Positions 35,229-44,019 of a stretch of DNA of 64,000 bases are shown piece after piece; position 1 is the stretch's first letter; every line of letters starts with the position of its first letter. The DNA comes from Candidatus Gordonibacter avicola. GTDB taxonomy: Bacteria > Actinomycetota > Coriobacteriia > Coriobacteriales > Eggerthellaceae. The stretch lies in the NCBI GenBank assembly GCA_019113915.1, contig DXGM01000003.1:62001-126000 (forward strand), written 5' to 3'. The position numbers and the translations under genes were made by a program. The notes beneath the pieces are model-generated. The model saw only the letters and a list, made by a program, of their open reading frames with translations, was not told the DNA's origin and made no database searches.

Positions 35229-35256
35229 CACAACCTGGCCGTTGAGCCAGGTTGTG
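35229..35256 (+). promoter_or_regulatory. Perfect 11-bp inverted repeat upstream of the ABC pair
   Basis: CACAACCTGGC (35229-35239) and GCCAGGTTGTG (35246-35256) with a 6-base spacer, 23 bases before the ABC gene start. It could be an operator for a dimeric repressor or an mRNA hairpin. The AACCTG/CAGGTT core recurs in a palindrome just after the operon at 38925-38937. Confidence 0.55.
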
Positions 35257-35278
35257 CGGCGGAAAGGAGCTTTTTATC

Positions 35279-37177
35279 ATGTCAAACGAATCGTCGGCCG
35301 CCGCCGCTCCGCTTGCGGGCGATGCTGTCGCGCCGATATCGACCGAAGTTTGGCGCGATGTCGGAAAGGAAGCGAAGCCGCGAAACGCCATTCTACGTCT
35401 GCTCGACTTCGCTGGTCCCCGAAGGAAGCTTGCTGTTATCGGCTGTATCCTTTCGGCGGTGAACGCCGTCGTGGCGCTCATGCCGCTCGTGTTCGTGTGG
35501 TTTGTCGTGCGCGACCTTGTGGCCGTTGCGCCGAACTGGAGTGAAGCTGCTGACGTGACCCAGTGGGGCTGGTGGGCCTGCGTCTTCGCAGCGGCGGCTC
35601 TCTTCATTTATCTTGGAGCACTCATGTGTACGCACCTGGCGGCATTTCGCACGGCGGCTAACATGCGCCGCGCGGCCCTCAAGCACCTCGGGCGCGTACC
35701 GCTCGGGTACTTCGACTCCCATGCTTCGGGGCAGGTGCGCCGCATTGTGGATGGCTGCGCGGCCCAAACCGAGGACGTGCTGGCGCATAAGCTGCCCGAC
35801 TTCGTGGGCTCGCTCGTCACGCCGGTGGCGTTCCTCGCGGTCATGCTCGTATTCGATTGGGTGCTGGGACTCGTGTGCCTCATTCCGATTGCCGTGTCAT
35901 TCTTCGCCCTGTGGTGGATGATCGGCCGTCAGACGAAACGCGACGGCATGACATTCATGGTGCGCTACCAAGACGCGCTCAACCGCATGAACAAGGCGGC
36001 CGTGGAGTACGTGCGCGGCATTCCCGTGGTGAAGGTGTTCCAGCAGACGGTGCATTCGTTTAAGGCATTCTCCGAGGCCATTATGAGCTACCGCGACATG
36101 GCTGGCAGCTACGCGAGGTCGTGTCAAAAGCCGCAGGTCATTCAGCTTGTTGCCATCAACGCCACCTTCGCCGTGCTCGTGCCGGCAGGCATCCTTTTGG
36201 CGCACAGTGCGGGTGACTTCGCCACCTTCCTCACCGATTTTCTGTTCTATGTGGTGTTTTCAGCCTTGACCACCATCATGATGTCGAAGGTGATGTACGC
36301 CGCCGAGGCTGTGCAGATGGCGCAGGACTCCGTGCGTCGTATCGATGAGGTGCTGAGCGTGGAACTTTTAGCCGAGCCGCCGGTCGATTGCGGCTTGATG
36401 CCGCGCGATGCCTCGATCTCGTTCGAACGCGTCGGGTTCACCTATCCCGGCGCCGACGGGCCGGCGCTGTCGGGCGTAAGTCTGGAGGTTCCGACGGGTG
36501 CGACGGTAGCTCTTGTAGGACCGTCCGGTGGCGGCAAGACCACGGCGGCCAGCCTCGTGCCGCGTTTCTGGGATGCGTGCGAGGGCGTCGTGCGTGTGGG
36601 TGGCGTGGACGTGCGCGACATCCCCACGAGTGAGCTCATGGCGCAGGTGGCGTTCGTATTCCAGAACGACCGATTGTTCAAGCGCAGCCTGGCCGACAAT
36701 ATTCGCGCTGCTTGCCCTTCGGCCACGCGCGCTCAGGTGGAGGCGGCGGCTCATGCGGCGCAGTGTGACGACATTGTGTCGAAGTTCCCAGCGGGCCTCG
36801 ACACGGTGGTGGGCGCGAAAGGCGTCTATCTGTCGGGCGGTGAATGCCAGCGCATCGCGCTTGCCCGCGCCATCTTGAAGGACGCGCCCATCGTGGTGCT
36901 TGATGAGGCCACGGCCTTTGCCGACCCCGAGAACGAGGCGCTCATTCAGGCTGCGCTCGCCGAGCTGACAAAGGGCAAGACGGTGCTGATGATCGCGCAT
37001 CGTCTGTCCACCGTGGTGCACGCCGATGCCATCCATGTGCTTGAAGGCGGACACCTCGTGGAAAGCGGCACGCATGACGAGTTGGCTGCGGCCGGTGGTT
37101 TGTACGCGAAGATGTGGGACGACTATCGCACGTCAGTGTCGTGGAAAATCGAAAGGGGTGAAAGCCATGCTGCGTAA
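35279..37177 (+). CDS. ABC transporter, fused membrane/ATPase subunit A
   Basis: A 632-residue type IV (exporter-fold) ABC half-transporter. Six membrane helices cover about residues 45-340 (KLAVIGCILSAVNAVVALMPL onwards). The nucleotide-binding domain follows, with Walker A GPSGGGKTT, signature YLSGGECQRIALARA, Walker B VVLDEATAFAD and H-loop MIAHRLSTV. This reading, especially GPSGGGK and SGGECQR, is typical of the YbtP/IrtA-like pairs that import siderophores despite the exporter fold. GGAAAGGAG precedes the ATG at 35279. It overlaps subunit B by 11 bases, so the two form a heterodimer. Confidence 0.88.
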   Translation: MSNESSAAAAPLAGDAVAPISTEVWRDVGKEAKPRNAILRLLDFAGPRRKLAVIGCILSAVNAVVALMPLVFVWFVVRDLVAVAPNWSEAADVTQWGWWACVFAAAALFIYLGALMCTHLAAFRTAANMRRAALKHLGRVPLGYFDSHASGQVRRIVDGCAAQTEDVLAHKLPDFVGSLVTPVAFLAVMLVFDWVLGLVCLIPIAVSFFALWWMIGRQTKRDGMTFMVRYQDALNRMNKAAVEYVRGIPVVKVFQQTVHSFKAFSEAIMSYRDMAGSYARSCQKPQVIQLVAINATFAVLVPAGILLAHSAGDFATFLTDFLFYVVFSALTTIMMSKVMYAAEAVQMAQDSVRRIDEVLSVELLAEPPVDCGLMPRDASISFERVGFTYPGADGPALSGVSLEVPTGATVALVGPSGGGKTTAASLVPRFWDACEGVVRVGGVDVRDIPTSELMAQVAFVFQNDRLFKRSLADNIRAACPSATRAQVEAAAHAAQCDDIVSKFPAGLDTVVGAKGVYLSGGECQRIALARAILKDAPIVVLDEATAFADPENEALIQAALAELTKGKTVLMIAHRLSTVVHADAIHVLEGGHLVESGTHDELAAAGGLYAKMWDDYRTSVSWKIERGESHAA

Positions 37178-38909
37178 CATGTTTGCGCTCACCGAGCAGG
37201 GTGTCCGCGACTTCAAGCGGGGAGCGGCATCGGCCGCGCTTGCCAACATCGTGCTCATGGCGCCTATCGGGCTTTTGTACCTGGTCACATCAGAGTTCGT
37301 AGCGCATCTCGTCAATCCAGCTGTGCCGCTGCCCGCCTTGGGCGGCTACCTTGTGGCCATCGTGGCCATCCTCGCGCTCATGTTCGCCACCCAATGGCTT
37401 GAGTACGCCAACACCTACAACGTGGTGTATGACGAGAGCGCACGCAAGCGCGTGAACCTGGCCGAGAAGCTGCGCCGTCTGCCGCTGTCGTTTTTTGGCA
37501 AGCGCGACCTGTCGGATCTTACGAGCGCTATCATGAAAGACTGCGCCGATCACGAGCGCATGTTCTCGCATGTCATGCCGCAGCTGTTCGGGCTGTCCGC
37601 CTCGACGCTTGTGGTGGCTGTGTGTCTGATTATCTTCGACTGGCGCCTTGCGCTCGCGGCGTTGTGGCCCATCCCCGTGGCCGTGCTGCTGGTGGCGGGC
37701 ACGGCGAAACTACAGCAGCGAGCCGGGCGGCAGCGCAACGCTGCGAATCTCGCACTGACCGATTCCCTTCAGGAATACCTCGAGTGCGCCCGCGAGATCC
37801 GAGCGACGAATCAGACCGACGCGTTTTACGACAGCGTCAGCGAGCGAGTGCGCGACTTCGAGCGAGCGAAGATCAAGGTAGAGCTGGTAACGGGCGTTTC
37901 AGTGTCGTCGGCACAGGCCTTCCTTAAGTTGGGTACGGCCACTACGGTGCTGGTGGGTGCACTGTTGATTGCGGCGGGGCAGGTGGATTTCATGGTGTAC
38001 TTTTGCTTTCTGCTGGTGGTAACGCGCGTGTACGATCCCATCAATCTCGTGCTGCAGACCACGGCCGAGCTGCTCGACTTACGCCTGAACGTGAAGCGGC
38101 TGCAGGCCATCGAGGCCGAGCCGGCGCAAGCGGGTTCCAAGACGTTCGAACCAGCGGGGCATGATCTGGCCTTCGAGCAGGTATCGTTTTCGTATGGCGA
38201 TGGAGAGCGTGTGCTTGAGGATGTGACGTTCACAGCCCGCGAAGGGGAGGTGACCGCCTTGGTAGGGCCATCGGGCGGCGGCAAGTCCACCTGCGCGAAG
38301 CTGGCGGGCCGCTTTTGGGATGCGTCGGAGGGCACGGTGCGCGTGGGCGGCGTTGACGTGGCGGGCGTGGATCCTGAGACGCTGCTGGCCGATTATGCCG
38401 AGGTGTTCCAGGACGTGGTGCTGTTTGACGACACGGTGATGGGCAACATCCGCCTGGGCCGGGCCGATGCCACCGATGAGGAGGTGCGGGCAGCGGCCCG
38501 CGCTGCGAACTGCGACGAGTTTGTGGCGCGCATGCCACAGGGCTACGACACGATGATCGGCGAAAACGGCAGCCGCCTGTCGGGCGGTGAGCGGCAGCGC
38601 ATCTCTATCGCGCGTGCCATTTTGAAAGATGCGCCGGTGGTGCTTCTCGACGAAGCCACCGCCTCGCTCGACGTGGAGAACGAGACGCAGGTGCAGCAGG
38701 CGCTGTCCCGCCTGCTCGTGGGCAAGACGGTGCTCGTCATTGCGCACCGCATGCGCACGGTGGCCAATGCCGACAAGATCGTCGTGCTCAAGGAGGGCCG
38801 TGTAGCCGAACAGGGCGCACCGGCCGAACTCATGGCCCGCGAGGGCGGGCTGTATCGCCGAATGGTGGACCTACAGACCGAGGCCGCCGGGTGGTCGCTC
38901 GCGTCATAG
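37167..38909 (+). CDS. ABC transporter, fused membrane/ATPase subunit B
   Basis: A 580-residue partner of the preceding half-transporter, starting at the ATG at 37167 (MLRNMFALTEQGVRDFKRG) within the end of that gene. Membrane domain at about residues 20-310; nucleotide-binding domain with GPSGGGKST, LSGGERQRISIARA, VLLDEATASLD and VIAHRMRTV. Both ATP sites of the heterodimer appear competent. The pair is YbtPQ/IrtAB-like. Sitting behind an AraC regulator and an ECF transporter, it most likely takes up a metallophore, haem-like or related ligand (inference). A convergent terminator lies at 39000. Confidence 0.88.
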   Translation: MLRNMFALTEQGVRDFKRGAASAALANIVLMAPIGLLYLVTSEFVAHLVNPAVPLPALGGYLVAIVAILALMFATQWLEYANTYNVVYDESARKRVNLAEKLRRLPLSFFGKRDLSDLTSAIMKDCADHERMFSHVMPQLFGLSASTLVVAVCLIIFDWRLALAALWPIPVAVLLVAGTAKLQQRAGRQRNAANLALTDSLQEYLECAREIRATNQTDAFYDSVSERVRDFERAKIKVELVTGVSVSSAQAFLKLGTATTVLVGALLIAAGQVDFMVYFCFLLVVTRVYDPINLVLQTTAELLDLRLNVKRLQAIEAEPAQAGSKTFEPAGHDLAFEQVSFSYGDGERVLEDVTFTAREGEVTALVGPSGGGKSTCAKLAGRFWDASEGTVRVGGVDVAGVDPETLLADYAEVFQDVVLFDDTVMGNIRLGRADATDEEVRAAARAANCDEFVARMPQGYDTMIGENGSRLSGGERQRISIARAILKDAPVVLLDEATASLDVENETQVQQALSRLLVGKTVLVIAHRMRTVANADKIVVLKEGRVAEQGAPAELMAREGGLYRRMVDLQTEAAGWSLAS

Positions 38910-38924
38910 TTTCTATTGAAGGCG

Positions 38925-38942
38925 AACCTGTCAGGTTGACAG
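38925..38942 (+). promoter_or_regulatory. Overlapping palindromes after the ABC operon
   Basis: AACCTG-T-CAGGTT (38925-38937) and CTGTCA-GGT-TGACAG (38928-38942) overlap. The first shares its half-site with the 35229 inverted repeat. Possibly a binding site; no promoter is evident beside it. Confidence 0.3.
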
Positions 38943-38999
38943 TAGGGTAAAGACTTTGTCCTTGCTAGCAACCACGTTTGACCTACAAGTTTTCTCATG

Positions 39000-39037
39000 C
39001 TGGGCGACAAGGGTAATCCTTATCGCCCAGATTTTTG
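39000..39037 (+). terminator. Terminator of the AraC-controlled transport locus
   Basis: CTGGGCGA (39000-39007) pairs with TCGCCCAG (39023-39030), with an inner AAGG/CCTT stem, followed by ATTTTT. Strong intrinsic terminator on the plus strand. Confidence 0.85.
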
Positions 39038-39045
39038 CATTGGAA

Positions 39046-40974
39046 TTATTTCATGTTCCTCACGTTCATGGCGCGCATGGCGTTCAGGATAGCGATGATG
39101 GCTACCCCCACGTCGGCGAACACGGCAAGCCACATATTCGCAATGCCGAAGGCGGCCAGCACCAGTACCAGCAGTTTTACGCCGAGGGCGAACACGATGT
39201 TTTGCCAGACGATGCTCATAGTGGTGCGCGCAATGCGGATGGCACGGGCGATGTTGGACGGCTTGTCGTCCATGAGCACCACGTCGGCCGCTTCGATGGC
39301 GGCGTCTGAGCCCATCGCGCCCATGGCGATGCCGATGTCGGCGCGCGTGAGTACCGGTGCGTCGTTGATGCCGTCGCCGACGAAGGCCAGTTTGCCTTTG
39401 CCGGTGCCGTGGGCATGCGTTTCGTCAAGCAGCTTCTCCACTTCGGCCACCTTGTCCTGGGGGAGCAGCTGCGCGCGGTATTCGTCAATGCCGAGTTCTT
39501 GCGCTACGGCTGCCGCCACGTCGGCGCGGTCGCCGGTAAGCATGACGGTTTTGCGCACACCGGCCGCTCGCAGCGCGGCTATAGCTTCAGCGGCATCCGG
39601 TTTCACCACGTCGGCAATCACAATGTGGCCCACGTACTCGCCGTCAAGCGACACGTGCAGGATGGTGCCCGTCAGTTCGCAGTCGTGGAAGTCGGCGCCG
39701 CATGCGCGCATGAGCTTGTCGTTGCCCACATACACCGTGCGCTCGTCCACGCGCGCCCGCACACCGTGGCCGCTCTGTTCTTCGACCTCCGCGATACGCT
39801 CGCGGTCGATGGGCCCCGCATACGCCGCCTTCACGGAAAGCGCGATGGGATGGTCGGAATATGCCTCGGCGTGCGCGGCGATGGAGAGCAGCCGGTCGGG
39901 GTCGATGCCCGTCTCCGGGTGCACGGCCACTACGTTGAACGAGCCGTCGGTGAGCGTACCCGTTTTGTCGAACACGACGGTTTCCGCATGCGAAAGCGTT
40001 TCGAGGTAGTTGCTGCCCTTCACCAGGATGCCGAGGCGCGACGCCCCGCCAATGCCGCCAAAGAACGACAGCGGCACGCTGATGACCAGGGCACACGGGC
40101 ACGACACCACGAGGAACACCAGGCCGCGCTGCACCCAGTCCGACCAGCTTTCGCCGAAGAAGAGCGGCGGAATAACGGCCAGCAGCACCGCAATGCCCGT
40201 GACCGCCGGTGTGTAGTAGCGCGCGAAGCGGGTGATGAAGTTCTCGGTGCGTGCCTTCTTCTCGGCGGCGTTTTCTACCAGCTCAAGGATGCGGCTTACG
40301 GTGGACTCGCCGAAGGGCTTGGTCACGCGCACGGTAATGAGACCGGTAAGGTTCACGCACCCGGAGATGATCTCGTCGCCCTCGCGCACCTCGCGCGGCA
40401 CCGATTCACCGGTGAGCGCCGCGGTGTCAAGCTGGCTTGCTCCGCTGACTACCACGCCGTCGAGCGGCACCCGTTCACCCGCCTTCACGACAATCTCATC
40501 ACCGACGGCCACCTCGTAGGGGTCAACCTGCACGAGTTCGCCGTCGCGCTCCACGTTGGCGAAGTCGGGCGCGATGTCCATCATCTCGGCGATTGACGCG
40601 CGGCTCTTGCCCACGGCGTAGCTTTGGAACAGTTCGCCCACCTGGTAGAACAGCATGACCGCCGCACCCTCGGCCATGTGCGGGTCGCTGTCGGGGAAGA
40701 GCACGAGCGCGAACGCGCCGATGGTGGCCACGCTCATGAGGAAGTTCTCGTCGAACACCTGGCCGTGGCCGATGTTCTTCGCCGCACGCAGCAATACGTC
40801 GTAGCCGGCGATAAGGTAAGGAATGAGGAACAACGCAAACTCCGCCCACAGCGCCGCCGTCTCGCTGCCAAGCCACGTGGAGAGCGGCATAAGCTCCGCA
40901 ATCACGTAAGCCACAACGAAGAGCGCAATGGCAATAAGAATGCGATTCCTCGTACGTCTTTGTTTTCTATTCAT
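39046..40974 (-). CDS. Heavy-metal P1B-type ATPase (Zn/Cd/Pb type) without N-terminal metal-binding domain
   Basis: A 642-residue P-type ATPase from the ATG at 40974 (MNRKQRRTRNRIL), with AAGGAT upstream. It has the transmembrane metal site SCPCALV, phosphorylation motif DKTGTLTDG, HP motif SDHPIAL, TGES in the actuator domain (LTGESVPRE) and GDGINDAPVL. The CPC followed by ISVPLSFFGGIGGASRLGILVKG matches the Zn/Cd/Pb (ZntA/CadA) subgroup rather than the copper subgroup. It has no HMA domain of its own; a separate 72-residue HMA protein is encoded upstream. The CadC/SmtB-like repressor gene lies at 41481, so this is probably the efflux pump it controls. Confidence 0.9.
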   Translation of the reverse strand: MNRKQRRTRNRILIAIALFVVAYVIAELMPLSTWLGSETAALWAEFALFLIPYLIAGYDVLLRAAKNIGHGQVFDENFLMSVATIGAFALVLFPDSDPHMAEGAAVMLFYQVGELFQSYAVGKSRASIAEMMDIAPDFANVERDGELVQVDPYEVAVGDEIVVKAGERVPLDGVVVSGASQLDTAALTGESVPREVREGDEIISGCVNLTGLITVRVTKPFGESTVSRILELVENAAEKKARTENFITRFARYYTPAVTGIAVLLAVIPPLFFGESWSDWVQRGLVFLVVSCPCALVISVPLSFFGGIGGASRLGILVKGSNYLETLSHAETVVFDKTGTLTDGSFNVVAVHPETGIDPDRLLSIAAHAEAYSDHPIALSVKAAYAGPIDRERIAEVEEQSGHGVRARVDERTVYVGNDKLMRACGADFHDCELTGTILHVSLDGEYVGHIVIADVVKPDAAEAIAALRAAGVRKTVMLTGDRADVAAAVAQELGIDEYRAQLLPQDKVAEVEKLLDETHAHGTGKGKLAFVGDGINDAPVLTRADIGIAMGAMGSDAAIEAADVVLMDDKPSNIARAIRIARTTMSIVWQNIVFALGVKLLVLVLAAFGIANMWLAVFADVGVAIIAILNAMRAMNVRNMK

Positions 40975-41014
40975 GGGATTGATCCTTGAGGTTCGATTAA
41001 GTTTTAAGTGGTTT

Positions 41015-41160
41015 GTCATCCTGAGCGAGCGAAGCGAGTCGAAGGATCCCGAGCGGTGCCAACCGAAAGACTCCCAGCTATCGCCCGCTCGGGATCCTTC
41101 CCCTGCGGGACTAGCTTCGCGTCGCGACTACGGCGCTACGTGCCTCCGCTCAGGATGACA
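41015..41160. repeat. Interspersed repeat family 1, copy B (paired inverted units)
   Basis: GTCATCCTGAGCGAGCGAAG at the left and CGCTCAGGATGAC at the right face each other, each with its GGATCC-containing inner block (AAGGATCCCGAGCGG and GCTCGGGATCCTT). It lies between the ATPase and the HMA gene. Confidence 0.85.
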
Positions 41161-41175
41161 AAGAGGTTTGCTTCA

Positions 41176-41394
41176 CTACCGCACAATCACACAGTCGGGT
41201 TCTATCTTTTTGCAGATGCGGGCGGCTTCTTCGACAATTTCGTCGAAGCGAGCGTCGTCGGCTTCGAGCACGAGTTTCTGGGTCATGAAGCTCACGGTGG
41301 CGCTCTTTACGCCGTCGATGCTCTTGATACCGTTCTCCATTTTGGCGGCGCAGTTGGCGCAATCGAGATCCTGAAGTTTGAAAGCCTTACGCAT
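41176..41394 (-). CDS. Stand-alone heavy-metal-associated (HMA) domain protein
   Basis: A 72-residue ferredoxin-fold HMA domain with the metal-binding motif LDCANCAAKMENGI and the usual SVDGVKSATVSF-like strand (IDGVKSATVSFMTQK). It begins MRKAFKLQDLDC, an Asp-Cys-x-x-Cys type site (DCANC) that favours zinc, cadmium or lead over copper in ATPase metal-binding domains. The adjacent ATPase lacks such a domain, so this protein may act as its metal chaperone or detached regulatory domain. It is between repeat copies B and C. Confidence 0.85.
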   Translation of the reverse strand: MRKAFKLQDLDCANCAAKMENGIKSIDGVKSATVSFMTQKLVLEADDARFDEIVEEAARICKKIEPDCVIVR

Positions 41395-41415
41395 AGTGGT
41401 TCCTTTCGATCGGAT

Positions 41416-41472
41416 GTCATCCTGAGCGGAGGCGCGCAGCGCCGGAGTCGAAGGATCCCGCGCGGCGCCAGC
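41416..41472. repeat. Interspersed repeat family 1, copy C (half unit)
   Basis: GTCATCCTGAGCGGAGGCGC, then AGTCGAAGGATCCCG; a single unit without an inverted partner, between the HMA and repressor genes. Confidence 0.8.
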
Positions 41473-41480
41473 TGGATATA

Positions 41481-41915
41481 TTATTCGCAGATATGGGTCA
41501 GGCCTTGGGCCAGCATGGTATGTACGTGGTCGTCCGACAGCGAGTAGATGACGTTTTTGCCGTCACGCTGGAACTTCACGAGGCGCGCCTGCTTGAGTGT
41601 GCGCAGCTGGTGCGACACGGCGCTCTGCGTGGCGCCAATGAGCTCGGCGATGTCGGCGACGCACAGCTCCGTGCCCATGAGGGCGTAGAGAATTTTGATG
41701 CGCGTCGTATCGCCAAACACCTTGAAGAGGTCGGCGAGGTCATAGAGAAGTTCCTCGTCAGGAAGGGTAGGGGGAAAGCCGTTTTCGGCCGCATGCTGAG
41801 CATTGCCGCACGAGCACCCACCGTCGTGGGAACTCGCCTTCGTCGCGGCCTCCTTATCAGGAGTGCGGATAACGGGCACTTTCGCGTTCTTGGTTGTTTT
41901 CTTCGATGCAGCCAT
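41481..41915 (-). CDS. ArsR/SmtB-family metal-sensing repressor (CadC-like)
   Basis: A 144-residue winged-helix repressor. Two potential metal sites are visible. The CadC-type site has C34 and C36 in the N-terminal arm (GGCSCGN) and C85 in helix 3 (ELCVADI). The SmtB/CzrA-type alpha-5 site is complete: D128, H130, H141 and E144 (D-x-H-x10-H-x2-E). The DNA-recognition helix is ATQSAVSHQLRTLK. Immediately upstream is a perfect 7-2-7 palindrome (41932-41947) typical of ArsR-family operators, so it autoregulates. Probable inducers are Cd, Pb or Zn. It likely controls the HMA and ATPase genes downstream. Confidence 0.92.
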   Translation of the reverse strand: MAASKKTTKNAKVPVIRTPDKEAATKASSHDGGCSCGNAQHAAENGFPPTLPDEELLYDLADLFKVFGDTTRIKILYALMGTELCVADIAELIGATQSAVSHQLRTLKQARLVKFQRDGKNVIYSLSDDHVHTMLAQGLTHICE

Positions 41916-41931
41916 AGTAACCTCTCAACAT

Positions 41932-41947
41932 ATGAACAACTGTTCAT
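41932..41947 (-). promoter_or_regulatory. ArsR/SmtB-type operator
   Basis: ATGAACA-AC-TGTTCAT, a perfect 16-base dyad 16 bases upstream of the repressor ATG. It matches the common 12-2-12 ArsR-family operator core. Confidence 0.85.
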
Positions 41948-42108
41948 AAGTATACGAATGAGAAGCAGCGTGTCAAGAGGGTTCTTAAAGATTTTGTTAC
42001 GGGCCTTACTTCTTTGCACGAGCTGCTTCCTGGACGCCGACCGCAATTTCGTTCAAACGACCACCGTGGCTTCGTGGTATTGTTCTCATCTTGGACGAAA
42101 GGGAGGAC

Positions 42109-43011
42109 ATGGGAACGCTTGAGGAATGGAACGTACGGCCCGAAGTGCGGGGTGCGCGCCTGGCCGACCCTGATATGGGCGCGGAGCATCGGCACATCGC
42201 GGAGTTTCGGGCGTGTTCGGGAGTGGAGCTGGTGACGCTTGAGGGTGTCGTGCAGCCGTTTCCCCTGCATTTCCATGACTTCTGGACCATGGGCGAAATT
42301 GTATACGGGCGCCGCCGCACCACGTGTCGCGGTGAGGTGCGTGAGCTGGGGCCGGGGGACATCGTGCTGTTTGGCCCTGGTGAGGTGCACGGCTGCGAGC
42401 CGATGAACGGGGAACCGTTCTTTTATCGCAGTGTGGTGGTGCCGAATGACCTGTTCGCTCAGGCGTGCGGGGAAACGCCGGCGCGTTTCGATCGCTTTAC
42501 CGTGCGTGACGAGGCGCTGGCGTCCGAGCTTGGAGCGGTGTACGCGCTCGCGGATGATGCGATGGCCGACGCACTTGAGCAGGAGGAAGCGCTCGCTGCC
42601 CTCATTTCCCGTGCCGCCACGTACTGCGAGGGCGCTGCCATTGAAGACCCCGCACCAACTGCCACCTCCGCCGCGGTTGAGCGCGCCCGCGCCCTGCTTG
42701 AAGAGCGCTGCGCCGCTGGCCCGACGCTTGCCGAGTTGGCCGAGGTTGCGGGTCTTTCGCGCTACCATCTGGTGCGGGTGTTCGCGGCCGAAACGGGTCT
42801 TACGCCGCATCGCTACTTGCAAGCTGTTCGCGCGAACCGTGCACGTGACCTGCTGGCGCAGGGTGTCGAGCCCGCCGAGGTGGCCGCTCGCGTTGGCTTT
42901 TCTGACCAGGCGCATATGACCCGCGTGTTCAAAGCTCTGTTCGGCCTGACGCCCGGACGCTACCGGGAAGCGGCGGCCGCATCCGCGCGCCATGACGAAG
43001 AGGGGCGGTAA
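42109..43011 (+). CDS. AraC-family regulator with N-terminal cupin
   Basis: A 300-residue regulator from the ATG at 42109 (MGTLEEWNVRPEV); GAAAGGGAGG is close upstream. The N-terminal cupin-like ligand domain (residues about 45-110; FPLHFHDFWTMGEIVYG, LGPGDIVLFGPGEVHGCEP) has a His-rich strand that could bind a metal or small ligand. The C-terminal AraC domain has two HTH motifs (LAELAEVAGLSRYHLVRVFA and VAARVGFSDQAHMTRVFKAL, then GLTPGRYRE). The EamA transporter gene starts two bases after its stop, so the two form an operon. The regulator probably controls export by that transporter. Confidence 0.9.
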   Translation: MGTLEEWNVRPEVRGARLADPDMGAEHRHIAEFRACSGVELVTLEGVVQPFPLHFHDFWTMGEIVYGRRRTTCRGEVRELGPGDIVLFGPGEVHGCEPMNGEPFFYRSVVVPNDLFAQACGETPARFDRFTVRDEALASELGAVYALADDAMADALEQEEALAALISRAATYCEGAAIEDPAPTATSAAVERARALLEERCAAGPTLAELAEVAGLSRYHLVRVFAAETGLTPHRYLQAVRANRARDLLAQGVEPAEVAARVGFSDQAHMTRVFKALFGLTPGRYREAAAASARHDEEGR

Positions 43012-43013
43012 CC

Positions 43014-43949
43014 ATGCCAACAATCGCCGAAGGAGAATCCAGCACTTCAACCGAGACAGCGCTTCGTCATCCCGCAGCACGCGGGCATGTCTTTGCGCTG
43101 GTCACCGTCTTGGTATGGGCGGTCACCTTCGTGTCCACCAAGGTGCTGCTCGTCCATTTGACACCCATCGAAATACTCTTTTTCCGCTTCGTCATTGGCT
43201 TTGTTGCGCTTGCCGCCCTGCGTCCGCGCCGGCTGCACGTCGAAGGTTTCAAACAGGAGAAATGGTTCATGCTTGCAGGTGCCACCGGCATCACCCTCTA
43301 CTATTTATTAGAGAACATTGCGCTCACGTTCACCACAGCTTCCATCGTGGGCGTGGTGGTGGCTGCAGCACCCCTGTTCACGGGCGTGTTATCGGCCCTC
43401 GTGCTGAAGGAGCGTTTGCGCGTGCCGTTCTTTCTGGGGTTTGCGCTTGCGATGGCGGGCGTGTGCTTGGTGAGCTTTGCGGGCGGTGCGGCCACCGACG
43501 GGCTGGGGGAGGCCGGACTCACGGGCGTGCTGCTGGCGCTTGCCGCGGCCGCCACCTGGGCGGTGTATTCCATCGTGACGAAAAAGATAGCGGGGTTCGG
43601 CCACGACAGCATCCTTGTAACGCGCCGCACGTTCGCGTGGGGCTTGCTGTTTATGGTGCCCACACTGCCGTTTTTGGGCTTCTCACCCGACTGGGGTTCA
43701 CTCGCTGCGCCGGAAATGTGGGGCAACCTGGTGTTTTTGGGCCTCGGCGCAAGCGCGCTCTGCTTCGTCACGTGGAACCTTGCGGTGAAAGAACTCGGCC
43801 CGGTGAAAACGAGCCTCTATATCTACCTGGTGCCAGCCCTCACGGTGCTTGCGTCTGCCGCCATCCTCAGCGACCCACTCACGCCGCCCGTCATCGTAGG
43901 CGTCCTCCTCACCATCGGCGGCCTGCTGCTTTCTGAGCGAGGGAAATAG
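43014..43949 (+). CDS. EamA/DMT-family metabolite exporter
   Basis: A 311-residue, roughly 10-helix protein made of two EamA repeats (GHVFALVTVLVWAVTFVSTK, then SIVGVVVAAAPLFTGVLSALVLKERL, and GVLLALAAAATWAVYSIVTKK, then GLGASALCFVTWNLAVKELG). The second repeat ends with VPALTVLASAAILSDPLTPP. The family includes amino acid and drug exporters; substrate unknown. It is translationally close-coupled to the AraC gene. Confidence 0.88.
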   Translation: MPTIAEGESSTSTETALRHPAARGHVFALVTVLVWAVTFVSTKVLLVHLTPIEILFFRFVIGFVALAALRPRRLHVEGFKQEKWFMLAGATGITLYYLLENIALTFTTASIVGVVVAAAPLFTGVLSALVLKERLRVPFFLGFALAMAGVCLVSFAGGAATDGLGEAGLTGVLLALAAAATWAVYSIVTKKIAGFGHDSILVTRRTFAWGLLFMVPTLPFLGFSPDWGSLAAPEMWGNLVFLGLGASALCFVTWNLAVKELGPVKTSLYIYLVPALTVLASAAILSDPLTPPVIVGVLLTIGGLLLSERGK

Positions 43950-44019
43950 CACTCTTGGCCCGTTGCGTGTACCTGCCTAATGAGAAACAACGGGGAAGGG
44001 TGAAGCAAAGTGGGTGAAC

